Shown here in pieces: positions 54,599-63,288 of a stretch of 64,000 bases of DNA (positions are counted from its first letter, which is position 1; every line of letters begins with the position of its first letter). Below the pieces are notes generated by a model, which saw nothing but the letters and a program-made list of their open reading frames with translations, was not told the DNA's origin and ran no database searches. Both the position numbers and the translations under genes were made by a program. Where the stretch lies: the NCBI RefSeq assembly GCF_038007965.1, contig NZ_JBBOYD010000001.1, positions 102,501-166,500 of the forward strand. Reading direction: 5' to 3'. The DNA is from Niallia sp. FSL W8-0635 (GTDB lineage: Bacteria; Bacillota; Bacilli; Bacillales; Cytobacillaceae).

Positions 54599-55543
54599 AT
54601 GATCGAAATAGAAAAACCAAAAATCGAAACGGTTGAGATCAACGATGATGCCAAATATGGTAAATTCGTCGTAGAGCCACTTGAGCGTGGATATGGTACT
54701 ACTTTGGGTAACTCCTTACGTCGTATTCTACTATCCTCACTGCCAGGTGCCGCTGTCACATCCATTCAAATTGATGGGGTACTTCATGAGTTCTCAACAA
54801 TTGAAGGCGTCGTAGAAGATGTTACAGCTATCATATTAAATATCAAAAAACTAGCATTGAAGATATACTCTGATGATGAAAAAACTTTAGAGATTGATAT
54901 GCAAGGTGCAGGGGTAGTCACAGCAGCTGATATTACACATGATAGTGATGTAGAGATCTTAAATCCAGATCTTCATATCGCAACTTTAGGCAGCAACGGA
55001 AACTTCCGTATGCGTTTAACAGCAAAGCGTGGTCGTGGGTACACACCAGCTGAGCAAAATAAGCGTGAAGATCAGCCTATTGGTGTAATTCCTATTGACT
55101 CTATCTTTACACCAGTATCTCGTGTTTCTTATCAAGTAGAGAATACTCGTGTTGGTCAAATGACTAATTATGATAAGTTAACTTTTGACGTTTGGACTGA
55201 CGGTAGTACAGGTCCTCAAGATGCTGTTGCACTTGGTGCAAAGATTTTAACTGAGCATTTAAATATCTTTGTTGGTTTAACTGATGAAGCACAAAATGCT
55301 GAGATTATGGTAGAAAAAGAAGAAGATCAAAAAGAAAAAGTTCTTGAGATGACAATCGAAGAATTAGATCTTTCTGTTCGTTCTTATAACTGCTTAAAGC
55401 GTGCTGGTATTAATACCGTACAAGAATTAGCAAATAAGACGGAAGAAGATATGATGAAAGTTCGAAACTTAGGTAGAAAATCTCTAGAAGAAGTAAAACA
55501 TAAATTAGAAGAGCTTGGATTAGGCTTAAGAAAAGATGACTGA
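54599..55543 (+). CDS. rpoA: RNA polymerase alpha subunit
   Basis: 314 residues. N-terminal assembly domain ([21 protein letters not shown]) and C-terminal domain that contacts UP elements and activators ([20 protein letters not shown]). ATG 54599 is preferred to the adjacent TTG 54596 by family alignment and by spacing to GGAGGG. Confidence 0.98.
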   Translation: MIEIEKPKIETVEINDDAKYGKFVVEPLERGYGTTLGNSLRRILLSSLPGAAVTSIQIDGVLHEFSTIEGVVEDVTAIILNIKKLALKIYSDDEKTLEIDMQGAGVVTAADITHDSDVEILNPDLHIATLGSNGNFRMRLTAKRGRGYTPAEQNKREDQPIGVIPIDSIFTPVSRVSYQVENTRVGQMTNYDKLTFDVWTDGSTGPQDAVALGAKILTEHLNIFVGLTDEAQNAEIMVEKEEDQKEKVLEMTIEELDLSVRSYNCLKRAGINTVQELANKTEEDMMKVRNLGRKSLEEVKHKLEELGLGLRKDD

Positions 55544-55600
55544 TTAGTCTCATGACTATGTCTATAAAGCTTGTACTTTAACAAAAGGAGGGAATCTCAC

Positions 55601-55963
55601 ATGGGTTACAGAAAGTTAGGACGCACAAGCGCACAACGTAAAGCAATGTTACGTGACTTAACTACAGACTTAATCATCAATGAGCGCATTGAAACAACTG
55701 AAGCTCGTGCAAAAGAACTTCGTTCTGTTGTAGAAAAAATGATTACACTTGGTAAACGTGGAGATCTACATGCACGTCGTCAAGCAGCTGCTTATGTACG
55801 TCACGAGGTAGCTAACGCTGAAACAAAACAAGATGCTGTACAAAAATTGTTCAGTGATGTTGCTGCTCGTTATACTGATCGTCAAGGTGGTTACACTCGT
55901 ATCATGAAAATGGGACCTCGTCGTGGAGACGGAGCACCAATGGTAATTATCGAGTTAGTGTAA
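55601..55963 (+). CDS. rplQ: Ribosomal protein L17
   Basis: 120 residues. [19 protein letters not shown] at the start is typical. Start ATG 55601 follows AAAGGAGGG; the open frame upstream to 55571 lies before the ribosome binding site. Last gene of the alpha operon. Confidence 0.97.
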   Translation: MGYRKLGRTSAQRKAMLRDLTTDLIINERIETTEARAKELRSVVEKMITLGKRGDLHARRQAAAYVRHEVANAETKQDAVQKLFSDVAARYTDRQGGYTRIMKMGPRRGDGAPMVIIELV

Positions 55964-55981
55964 TAGGATTTCAAAGAAATT

Positions 55982-56031
55982 TAGGGTGCGGGACAGTTTA
56001 TATTGTTATGAAACTTGTTCAAGTGCCCTTT
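55982..56031 (+). terminator. Possible first terminator after rplQ
   Basis: AGGGTGC (55982-55988) can pair with a GTGCCCT segment near 56024 (two wobbles), followed by TTTTTC. The loop is long (about 30 nt), so this is only a possible terminator. Confidence 0.4.
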
Positions 56032-56109
56032 TTCTTTAATTCTCGCTTTTTTGATCAAGCCAATATAGAGTGTTACGATGAGCATTGGTTTTTATTAATG
56101 ACTCGTCTA

Positions 56110-56161
56110 GCTCGTGCACCTCTTCTTTCATTTAGTGTTGGAACGAGGTGCGGGCTTTTTT
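56110..56161 (+). terminator. Terminator of the alpha operon
   Basis: Stem GCACCTC (56116-56122) with GAGGTGC (56145-56151), extended by GCTC/GGGC, then T7. It overlaps a short open frame (56008-56190) that has no ribosome binding site and is not a gene. Confidence 0.8.
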
Positions 56162-56277
56162 CATGTTTAATTAGGACTGTAGGGTGCTAAGAAGTGGAAT
56201 ACCATAAGATATATTTTAACAAGCATAGAAATAGGATATCAAAGATTATTCAAATAATCTTATGTTAAACCAATTCA

Positions 56278-56308
56278 AAGCTCGCCCAATTGGCGAGTTT
56301 ATTTTTTT
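56278..56308 (+). terminator. Additional terminator before ecfA1
   Basis: Stem CTCGCC (56281-56286) with GGCGAG (56292-56297), flanked by AAG/TTT pairs and followed by ATTTTTTT. Strong Rho-independent form. It lies 84 bp before ecfA1. Confidence 0.88.
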
Positions 56309-56391
56309 ATCTAGCAATTTATACTTTGTTTATAAATTGCTCTATGTAATTTATTATCGACAATATCTAGTAAGTAAATGGTGGGGTTGTA

Positions 56392-57231
56392 ATGGACCAA
56401 AAAATTTTAGTGAAGGTAGAAGATGTATCCTTCAAATATGAGGAGCAATTAGAGAGTGCCCTAGATCATGTTTCCTTTCATGTTAATAGGGGAGAATGGG
56501 TTGCTATTGTTGGACACAATGGTTCCGGTAAATCTACGTTAGCTAAGTTATTAAATGGATTACAATTTTCTAATGAAGGTTCAATTATAATAGATGGTAT
56601 TCCGATAACGGAAGATTCTGTGTGGGATATTCGAAAAAAAGTTGGGATGGTATTCCAGAATCCTGATAACCAGTTTGTAGGTACAACGGTTAAGGATGAT
56701 GTGGCTTTTGGTTTAGAAAATAACGCTGTTCCAAGGAATGAGATGGTAACAAGAGTAGAGAGCTCTTTAGAAAGAGTAAAGATGTTGTCTTTTCTTGATC
56801 AAGAGCCGCACCATCTATCTGGTGGACAAAAGCAGAGAGTCGCTATTGCAGGAATTATTGCATTGAAACCTGAAATAATCATATTAGATGAGGCTACCTC
56901 CATGCTTGATCCGCAAGGAAGAGAAGAAGTTTTTGAAATCATGAGAGATTTACAAAAAGAAAATATGACGATTATCTCCATTACTCATGATTTAGATGAG
57001 GCTGCTAAAGCAGACCGTATCATTGTGATGAATAAGGGGAAAGTGTATAAAGAGGGAAGTCCTAAAGAAATTTTTAAGCTTCAGAAGGAACTTGTTGAAA
57101 TTGGTTTAGACATTCCTTTTACAATTAAATTAAGAGAAAGTTTAATGAACCAGGGTATTTCATTAGAAGAAGTATATTTAACAGAAGAAGAGTTGGTGAC
57201 AGGCATATGGACATCTCACTTCAAAAAGTAG
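56392..57231 (+). CDS. ecfA1: EcfA1, ATPase of the energy-coupling factor vitamin transporter
   Basis: 279-residue ABC ATPase. Walker A GHNGSGKST near residue 42, signature LSGGQKQR, Walker B IIILDEATSMLDP. With EcfA2 and EcfT it forms the shared module that powers several vitamin and metal S-components encoded elsewhere. Its last 25 nt overlap ecfA2, indicating coupled translation. Confidence 0.95.
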   Translation: MDQKILVKVEDVSFKYEEQLESALDHVSFHVNRGEWVAIVGHNGSGKSTLAKLLNGLQFSNEGSIIIDGIPITEDSVWDIRKKVGMVFQNPDNQFVGTTVKDDVAFGLENNAVPRNEMVTRVESSLERVKMLSFLDQEPHHLSGGQKQRVAIAGIIALKPEIIILDEATSMLDPQGREEVFEIMRDLQKENMTIISITHDLDEAAKADRIIVMNKGKVYKEGSPKEIFKLQKELVEIGLDIPFTIKLRESLMNQGISLEEVYLTEEELVTGIWTSHFKK

Positions 57232-58079
57232 AGTATCGTTACCAGGAAAATTCGCCGTTTGAACGTTTAGCGATAGAGGATGTAAGTTTTGACATTCCAT
57301 CAGGAAGCTATGTTGCAATTATAGGGCATACTGGATCTGGCAAATCGACCATTTTACAGCATCTCAATGCACTTATAACACCCTCTAAAGGGACAATCGT
57401 AATTGGTGATCGCAGAATTGAAGGTGGGCAAAAGCACAAAAATCTACGGAGTATACGACAAAAAGTAGGTATTGTTTTTCAGTTTCCAGAACAGCAACTG
57501 TTTGAAGAAACAGTTGAAAAGGATATTTGCTTTGGTCCCCTTAACTTTGGGATCTCAGAGTCGGAGGCAAAGATAAGAGCGGTAAAGGCATTACGTGAAG
57601 TCGGTTTATCAGAAGAGTTCCTTATGAAGTCTCCTTTTGATTTATCTGGTGGTCAGATGAGGAGAATTGCCATTGCGGGTGTTTTAGCAATGGAACCGGA
57701 TGTACTTGTTTTAGATGAGCCTACAGCTGGTTTGGATCCAAGAGGCAGACGAGAAATAATGGATATGTTTTACAAGCTTCATAAAGAGCGAAATTTAACG
57801 ACCATTTTAGTTACGCATAGCATGGAAGATGCAGCTCATTATGCTGATCAAATAGTCATTATGAATAAAGGGAAAGTGCATCGTCAGGGAACACCGATTG
57901 AGATATTTAAGGATGCAGAAGATTTGGCTTCTATTGGGTTGAATGTACCTGAGGTGGTGCGATTTCAAAAAAAATTAGAAGCAAAATTTGGGATGAAGAT
58001 GGAACAAGTGCATTTAAAGATGGAAGACTTTACTAAAGAATTGGCAGTGTATTTAAAGAAGAAAGTAGGGAGTAGTTGA
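57207..58079 (+). CDS. ecfA2: EcfA2, second ATPase of the ECF transporter
   Basis: 290-residue ABC ATPase. Walker A GHTGSGKST, Q-loop FQFPEQQLFE, signature LSGGQMRR, Walker B VLVLDEPTAGLDP. It pairs with EcfA1 as a heterodimer. Start ATG 57207 aligns with relatives (MDIxxxxVxxRYQ) although it lies inside ecfA1. Confidence 0.95.
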   Translation: MDISLQKVEYRYQENSPFERLAIEDVSFDIPSGSYVAIIGHTGSGKSTILQHLNALITPSKGTIVIGDRRIEGGQKHKNLRSIRQKVGIVFQFPEQQLFEETVEKDICFGPLNFGISESEAKIRAVKALREVGLSEEFLMKSPFDLSGGQMRRIAIAGVLAMEPDVLVLDEPTAGLDPRGRREIMDMFYKLHKERNLTTILVTHSMEDAAHYADQIVIMNKGKVHRQGTPIEIFKDAEDLASIGLNVPEVVRFQKKLEAKFGMKMEQVHLKMEDFTKELAVYLKKKVGSS

Positions 58080-58873
58080 TGGGAAAAATGATTATTGGCC
58101 GTTTTATTCCCGTTGATTCGATATTGCACAGAATGGATCCCCGTTCAAAATTACTGCTTGTTTTTCTATTTATTTGCATTGTATTTTTAGCTAACAATAT
58201 TTGGAGTTATTCTTTATTAATTGTATATGTAGGTACGTTAGTAGCTGTTTCCAATGTACCAATTAAGTATATTTATTTAGGATTAAGGCCAATATTTTGG
58301 TTAATTATCTTTACGTTTATCTTGCACTTGTTTTTTACGAAGAATGGAGAATTATTGTTTGAATGGGGATGGATTACGATTTATGAAGAAGGGGTGAGAA
58401 TGGGGATTCTTATTTCGATTCGATTCTTCCTGCTTATTATCATGACATCCTTGCTTACGTTAACAACGACACCAATTGAATTAACAGATGCAATTGAAAC
58501 ATTGTTAGGACCATTAAAGAAAGTGAAATTTCCTGTCCATGAATTGGCACTAATGATGTCTATTTCTTTGCGTTTCATTCCAACTTTAATGGATGAAACA
58601 GAGAAGATTATGAAGGCTCAGATGGCAAGAGGTGTGGAATTCTCTAGTGGCTCGATTAAAAGCCGAATTCAAGCAATTATTCCTTTATTGATTCCTTTAT
58701 TTGTTAACTCCTTTAAACGGGCTGAAGAGCTCGCTATTGCGATGGAAGCACGCGGTTATCAAGGTGGAGAAGGAAGAACAAAGTATCGTCAATTAGTATG
58801 GAATCCAATCGATACAATCATGATTATTATTTTGATTCTAGTAACAGCTTTGCTGTTTTTATTAAGAACATAG
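58079..58873 (+). CDS. ecfT: EcfT, transmembrane subunit of the ECF transporter
   Basis: 264 residues with several membrane spans in the first two thirds and at the C-terminus. The two coupling-helix motifs with Ala-Arg-Gly (AQMARG and MEARGY) that contact the ATPases are present. ATG 58079 overlaps the ecfA2 stop (TGATG); a TTG 3 nt earlier is less likely. Confidence 0.94.
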   Translation: MGKMIIGRFIPVDSILHRMDPRSKLLLVFLFICIVFLANNIWSYSLLIVYVGTLVAVSNVPIKYIYLGLRPIFWLIIFTFILHLFFTKNGELLFEWGWITIYEEGVRMGILISIRFFLLIIMTSLLTLTTTPIELTDAIETLLGPLKKVKFPVHELALMMSISLRFIPTLMDETEKIMKAQMARGVEFSSGSIKSRIQAIIPLLIPLFVNSFKRAEELAIAMEARGYQGGEGRTKYRQLVWNPIDTIMIIILILVTALLFLLRT

Positions 58874-58884
58874 TGGAGAATAAG

Positions 58885-59625
58885 ATGCAACGATACAAAT
58901 GTACAATAAGCTATGATGGTTCAAATTATAGTGGTTTTCAGATTCAACCAAAGGATCGAACGGTGCAAGGTGAAATCGAAAAGGCTTTAAGAAAGCTTCA
59001 TAAAGGGTTAGAGATAAAGATTCAGGCATCAGGTAGGACAGATGCTGGTGTTCATGCGAAGGGACAAGTCATTCATTTTGATAGCTCGCTTGATATTCCA
59101 GCAGAAAAATGGCCTATTGCACTAAATACCTTGTTGCCCCATGATATAGTAGTTGCTGATGCTGTGAGAGTGTCTGAAGCCTTTCATGCAAGATATAATG
59201 TAACAGCAAAAGAATACCGTTACTTTATTCAATTAGGGGAGCGGAGAGATCCATTTAAACGCCATTATGCCTATTATTATCCATATTCTCTAAATGTAGA
59301 GGCAATGAGAGAGGCACTTACCTATTTTATTGGAGAATATGATTTTACTAGTTTCTGCTCTGCTAAGACAGATAAAGAAAGAAAAGTAAGAACTGTAACT
59401 GGGGTAAAGTTAATAGAGGAAGAAAATATGCTAATATTTTCCTTCCGAGGGAATGGGTTCCTTTATAATATGGTGCGCATTATGGTTGGAACATTACTAG
59501 ATGTTGGAAGAGGAAAGAAATCCCCACAGGATATCCCTGTGATTATTGAGAAAAAGGATAGAAAAGCGGCCGGGAAAACCGCTTCTGCGAATGGATTGTA
59601 TCTTTGGGAAGTAATGTATGAATGA
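58885..59625 (+). CDS. truA: TruA, tRNA pseudouridine(38-40) synthase
   Basis: 246 residues. The catalytic aspartate lies in SGRTDAGVHAKGQ near residue 52; FRGNGFLYNMVRIMVGTL is a second signature. Start ATG 58885 after GTGGAGAA; the longer frame into ecfT lacks similarity. Confidence 0.95.
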   Translation: MQRYKCTISYDGSNYSGFQIQPKDRTVQGEIEKALRKLHKGLEIKIQASGRTDAGVHAKGQVIHFDSSLDIPAEKWPIALNTLLPHDIVVADAVRVSEAFHARYNVTAKEYRYFIQLGERRDPFKRHYAYYYPYSLNVEAMREALTYFIGEYDFTSFCSAKTDKERKVRTVTGVKLIEEENMLIFSFRGNGFLYNMVRIMVGTLLDVGRGKKSPQDIPVIIEKKDRKAAGKTASANGLYLWEVMYE

Positions 59626-59775
59626 ATGCCGTATATGTCCAGCCACAATTATAATTTCTATGAAGTTGGAATGCCAAAATAGCTTATTTATATGTAAAAA
59701 TCATTATTTAGTAAGTGAAAATAAATAGAAAGATAATTTTTTTCTCATAACAACTAAACCTGGTGTAACATTCCC

Positions 59776-59804
59776 TTGACATATACTAGTCTAGGATATA
59801 TCAT
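59776..59804 (+). promoter_or_regulatory. rplM-rpsI promoter
   Basis: TTGACA (59776-59781), a 17-bp spacer and TATCAT (59799-59804). The 150 nt between truA and this promoter show no gene. Confidence 0.78.
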
Positions 59805-59814
59805 AATATGGTAT

Positions 59815-59915
59815 GTATTTTAATCCCACATTAAGCCCCGGAACTTAATTGTGTGAACATATAGACGTAAGAACAGAACATTCGTAATTTAAAAAAATTA
59901 TAATTAAACATTTCA
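59815..59915 (+). promoter_or_regulatory. Putative L13 leader RNA
   Basis: The 110-nt leader has a hairpin TTAAG-CCCCGGAA-CTTAA (59831-59848) and further structure-prone sequence before the rplM ribosome binding site. An L13-binding leader is known at this position in Bacilli; I recognise it mainly by location. Confidence 0.55.
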
Positions 59916-59927
59916 GGAGGGAAACTC

Positions 59928-60365
59928 ATGCGTACAACGTTTATGGCTAATTCAAACACTGTTGATCGTAAATGGTACGTGATTGATGCTGAAGGCAAAA
60001 CTTTAGGTCGTCTTGCTAGTGAAGTAGCATCAATTCTACGTGGTAAACATAAACCAACTTTCACACCTCATGTGGATACTGGTGATCATGTTATTCTTTT
60101 AAATGCTTCAAAAATCGAATTGACTGGTAAAAAATTAACTGACAAAATTTACTACCGTCACTCTATGCACCCAGGTGGATTAAAACAAAGAACAGCTTTA
60201 GAAATGCGTACTAACTATCCAGAGCAAATGTTAGAACTTGCAATCAAAGGTATGCTTCCAAAGAATTCTCTTGGTCGTCAAATGTATAGAAAATTACATG
60301 TATATGCTGGTAGCGAACATCCGCACCAAGCTCAACAACCAGAAGTTTACGAACTTCGTGGATAA
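59928..60365 (+). CDS. rplM: Ribosomal protein L13
   Basis: 145 residues. [33 protein letters not shown] and the C-terminal [16 protein letters not shown] match the family. Shine-Dalgarno AGGAGGG. Confidence 0.97.
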   Translation: MRTTFMANSNTVDRKWYVIDAEGKTLGRLASEVASILRGKHKPTFTPHVDTGDHVILLNASKIELTGKKLTDKIYYRHSMHPGGLKQRTALEMRTNYPEQMLELAIKGMLPKNSLGRQMYRKLHVYAGSEHPHQAQQPEVYELRG

Positions 60366-60387
60366 TTAATTAAGGGAGGTAAAACAA

Positions 60388-60780
60388 ATGGCACAGGTTC
60401 AATATATCGGTACTGGTCGTCGTAAAAGCTCTGTTGCTCGTGTACGTTTAGTTCCAGGTGACGGACAAATCATCATCAATGGTCGTGAAATCGAAAGTTA
60501 TATCCCGTTTGCAGCTTTACGCGAAGTTGTTAAACAACCATTAGTAGCTACTGAAACTACTGGAAGCTACAATATTTTAGTAAATGTTAACGGTGGAGGT
60601 TATACTGGTCAAGCTGGCGCTATCCGTCATGGTATCGCTCGTGCTTTACTTCAAGTGGATCCTGAATACCGTCCAACATTAAAGCGTGCAGGATTATTAA
60701 CTCGTGACGCTCGTATGAAAGAACGTAAAAAATACGGTCTTAAAGGCGCTCGTCGTGCACCTCAGTTCTCAAAACGTTAA
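60388..60780 (+). CDS. rpsI: Ribosomal protein S9
   Basis: 130 residues. The C-terminal tail RRAPQFSKR reaches the P-site tRNA and is intact, so element insertion downstream has not damaged it. [13 protein letters not shown] at the start is typical. The chromosome's conserved gene order ends here. Confidence 0.97.
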   Translation: MAQVQYIGTGRRKSSVARVRLVPGDGQIIINGREIESYIPFAALREVVKQPLVATETTGSYNILVNVNGGGYTGQAGAIRHGIARALLQVDPEYRPTLKRAGLLTRDARMKERKKYGLKGARRAPQFSKR

Positions 60781-60798
60781 TTATCAATGTTTCAAAGG

Positions 60799-60829
60799 CT
60801 CTCAACCGATTTGGTTGGGGGTCTTTTTT
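60799..60829 (+). terminator. Terminator after rpsI
   Basis: Stem CTCAACC (60801-60807) with GGTTGGG (60813-60819, flanked by further G), followed by T6 at 60824-60829. Confidence 0.82.
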
Positions 60830-60847
60830 ATGTCTGAAAAGTGCTTT

Positions 60848-60893
60848 TGACCACACTTTGACCACGAAAATATTTTTGACCACATCTGACCAC
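60848..60893. repeat. Four direct TGACCAC repeats next to the integrase gene (likely att arm sites)
   Basis: TGACCAC occurs at 60848, 60859, 60877 and 60887, giving steps of 11, 18 and 10 bp. The cluster lies between the rpsI terminator and the 3' end of the integrase gene, the place expected for attL or attR of an integrase-proximal element end. Such repeats are typical of tyrosine-recombinase arm-type sites. The core crossover site cannot be fixed without the other end. Confidence 0.6.
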
Positions 60894-60896
60894 ATC

Positions 60897-62048
60897 TCAT
60901 AACTCAATATATCTTTGAAACTTTTGTGCAGTTTGCTCTTTTAGCGTATCTGTTACGTGTGTATAGATGTTCATCGTCATTTGTATATCAGAGTGGCCTA
61001 ACCGCTCCTGAACCTCTTTTATACTGGCTCCTGCTTCGAATAAAAGGGAAGCATGAGTATGACGTAAACCATGTATTGTAATTTTGTGTAGGTTATGTTT
61101 TTTGATTAAAGCGGCCAGCTTTTCGTTTGGATAGGCTAACCGCATCGGAGAGCCATCATCCCTGTCAAAAACCACCTTGTTATTATTCAAATAACCTTTC
61201 CCGGCTAAATAAGCTTCATTTTGCTTTATACGCCATTTATTAAGCAGAGAGAGGGTTAGAGGATCCAAGCTAATTAAACGCTTAGATTCCCTTGTTTTGG
61301 ACGTTTGGAAGATGAATTTACCATCATGATGAAATAACGTTTTGTTTAACCGTATGGAGCCAGCTTCGAAATCAATATCATCCCATGTAAGGGCTAAAAT
61401 TTCTCCCTTGCGTGCACCGGTATAGATTAACAGATGAAAAAGTACATGATCTCGAAAATCTAATTCATGTTTCGTTATTGAAAGGAAATTACGTATCTCA
61501 TCCTTTTTCCAATAATTCCGCTCATCCGTTTCATTATCCTCATTAATAATTTCATTTTGCTGTCTTGGTATGGTGACATGCTCTAATGGATTCCTTTCAA
61601 TAATCTCCATTTTTAAAGCATATTTGAATACTTGGTTAGCCTGTATTTTTATGTCATTTACCGATTTAATTAATTGAGCGATTTCATTGATCATTTTTTG
61701 GCAATATGGTCTTGTTATTTCTTTTATTTTCAATTTGCTGAAGCGGGGCAATATATGCCTATTGAATTTGGATTCAATGGCTTTCTTTGTGCTTAATTTA
61801 ATCGTTTTCGAATGATTGGAAAACCATTGATCGTATACATTCTGAAAAGTCAGGTTGTCATTCTTTATTGATCTTCCGCTCGCTATTTCTTGTTCAAGCT
61901 TGGCAGCAGCTATTTGTGCTTCTTTTTTGGTTTTAAAGCCCCTTCGGGTTGTAGTTTGTCTTTTTCCTGTTTCGGGATTAATTCCAGTGTCCGTCTTAAA
62001 TAACCACATTTGACCTTGTTTGGTTGTGTATTTTTGAAATGATGCCAT
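60897..62048 (-). CDS. int: Tyrosine recombinase integrase of a mobile element
   Basis: 383 residues. An N-terminal arm-binding domain (about residues 1-58), a core-binding SAM-like domain (about 65-160) and a C-terminal catalytic domain with Arg213, Lys251, His326, Arg329, His352 and the nucleophile Tyr362 all present. ATG start with GAGGTG on the minus strand. Similar in layout to integrases of ICEBs1-like elements and Firmicute temperate phages. It points back towards rpsI, so the rpsI 3' flank is probably the attachment site. Confidence 0.92.
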   Translation of the reverse strand: MASFQKYTTKQGQMWLFKTDTGINPETGKRQTTTRRGFKTKKEAQIAAAKLEQEIASGRSIKNDNLTFQNVYDQWFSNHSKTIKLSTKKAIESKFNRHILPRFSKLKIKEITRPYCQKMINEIAQLIKSVNDIKIQANQVFKYALKMEIIERNPLEHVTIPRQQNEIINEDNETDERNYWKKDEIRNFLSITKHELDFRDHVLFHLLIYTGARKGEILALTWDDIDFEAGSIRLNKTLFHHDGKFIFQTSKTRESKRLISLDPLTLSLLNKWRIKQNEAYLAGKGYLNNNKVVFDRDDGSPMRLAYPNEKLAALIKKHNLHKITIHGLRHTHASLLFEAGASIKEVQERLGHSDIQMTMNIYTHVTDTLKEQTAQKFQRYIEL

Positions 62049-62061
62049 TTTTTCACCTCAT

Positions 62062-62610
62062 TTAACCGTTTTTCTTATTAGCGTAAATTTCACATAAGTT
62101 ATTTAAGTTCATATCTAATGTGGGTTTGTGCTCTAGATATAGTTTTATACATTCATAAGGTGTTGAAGGGTCTTGCCCGTAATTATACTTAAATCCCATT
62201 TTCATACTAAAAATAAAATCCACAACTTGGAATAGATGCTCAAATGTTTTAGATGTTTCTCTTACATCTGTTGCTTCTAGTTCATCCCCAATGATTATAG
62301 TCAACTGGTTAATGATGTCTTCTGCTTTTTTCCTAATATCAGGAGTAGCTTGTTTCAGTAGATCTTCAAGCAGGCTAAAATCCCTTTGGAAACCATATTG
62401 ATCTGATGTTCTTATGTCTTGTTTTCCGGTTAAATAATCGACGCTTACATCGAAGAAATCAGCCAATGCTAAAAAGGTTGAAACATTCGGTTCCCGGTCT
62501 TCCCGCTCGTAATTTCCTAATGTAGTAAAGGGAATATTCAACTTGTCGGCTAAGTCTCTTAAAGTCATATTCTTTTCCCTTCGTAACGTTCTAATTCGTT
62601 CTCCAAACAT
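62062..62610 (-). CDS. Phage-type Xre-family repressor
   Basis: 182 residues. An N-terminal HTH_3 domain (residues 1-60, MTLRDLADKLNIPFTTLGNYE) precedes a C-terminal region I do not recognise. No RecA-type autocleavage or metallopeptidase (HExxH) motif is evident, so the induction mechanism is unclear. It lies 13 nt upstream of int on the same strand, so they are probably co-transcribed in the quiescent state. Shine-Dalgarno GGAGG on the minus strand. Confidence 0.85.
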   Translation of the reverse strand: MFGERIRTLRREKNMTLRDLADKLNIPFTTLGNYEREDREPNVSTFLALADFFDVSVDYLTGKQDIRTSDQYGFQRDFSLLEDLLKQATPDIRKKAEDIINQLTIIIGDELEATDVRETSKTFEHLFQVVDFIFSMKMGFKYNYGQDPSTPYECIKLYLEHKPTLDMNLNNLCEIYANKKNG

Positions 62611-62744
62611 AATTTATCAACCTCCAATGAGTAATTACAAATCAATATTACACATAATGAATACAAATATCAACTTGAATTTCTCAAAACGGGATGATAT
62701 TGTTTATTTGTACCCAATATGAGTAATTAGGAGATGTTTAAAAG
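62611..62744. promoter_or_regulatory. Divergent control region with direct repeats
   Basis: The 134 bp between the divergent HTH genes carry an 11-bp direct repeat ATGAGTAATTA at 62627-62637 and 62719-62729; the left copy includes the palindrome GTAATTAC. An inverted pair (ATACAAATATC near 62661 and GATATT...ATTTGTA near 62696) lies between. These are candidate operators for the lysogeny-type switch. Confidence 0.5.
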
Positions 62745-62996
62745 ATGAAATGTACAAAACTAATAAAACAAGAGCATCACCTGAAAATTGACAGTAAAAA
62801 AATTAAACTTGCTCGAGCGGAAATGGGGTGGACAATCACTAAATTGGCTGATGTATCTGGTGTAAATAGAAAAACCATTGGTGAAATCGAAAAGGGGACT
62901 AAAAAAAAGGTACGGTTTTCTACAATCAAACAGATTGCTGAAAACCTAAATAAAGAAGTAGAGGATCTTTGTACTCAAGTTGAAAAAGGGGGATAA
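62745..62996 (+). CDS. Small Xre-family HTH protein (Cro-like)
   Basis: 83 residues with one HTH_3 domain (KIKLARAEMGWTITKLADVSGVNRKTIGEIEKG, shown here only as the region from about residue 19 to 52). It is transcribed divergently from the repressor, the position of cro or an early activator. Shine-Dalgarno TAGGAGA 10 nt before ATG 62745. Confidence 0.8.
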   Translation: MKCTKLIKQEHHLKIDSKKIKLARAEMGWTITKLADVSGVNRKTIGEIEKGTKKKVRFSTIKQIAENLNKEVEDLCTQVEKGG

Positions 62997-63000
62997 ATAA

Positions 63001-63273
63001 ATGAATATAAAGCTAGAATTCCCAGAAGAAACGCTAATCATAAATCGGACAGATTTAAAAAATGCATTACAGGAGCTTCTAATGGAATTACAAGAAGAAA
63101 ACGGGCATGATCAAATATTAACCATAAAAGAAGCTGCCGATTATTTAAAGGTCAGTGTACCCACAATTCGAAACATGATTTCAAGCAAAGAAATTCCTTT
63201 TTTTCAAAGAGGGCAAATCATTCGTTTAAATCGCTGGGATGTACAGAAATGGTTGCGAAATAATTCTGGCTGA
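63001..63273 (+). CDS. Excisionase-family DNA-binding protein (HTH_17)
   Basis: 90 residues. The C-terminal half has a MerR/excisionase-type winged HTH (TIKEAADYLKVSVPTIRNMI, then RLNRWDVQKWL). Such proteins serve as Xis or as early regulators; which one is not decidable here. It starts 4 nt after the preceding gene, so they form one transcript. Confidence 0.78.
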   Translation: MNIKLEFPEETLIINRTDLKNALQELLMELQEENGHDQILTIKEAADYLKVSVPTIRNMISSKEIPFFQRGQIIRLNRWDVQKWLRNNSG

Positions 63274-63288
63274 AGCGGGTGAAGTGTG

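Noticed and set aside
56008..56190. 60-codon frame between rplQ and ecfA1
   Set aside because: It spans the alpha-operon terminator and has no Shine-Dalgarno sequence.
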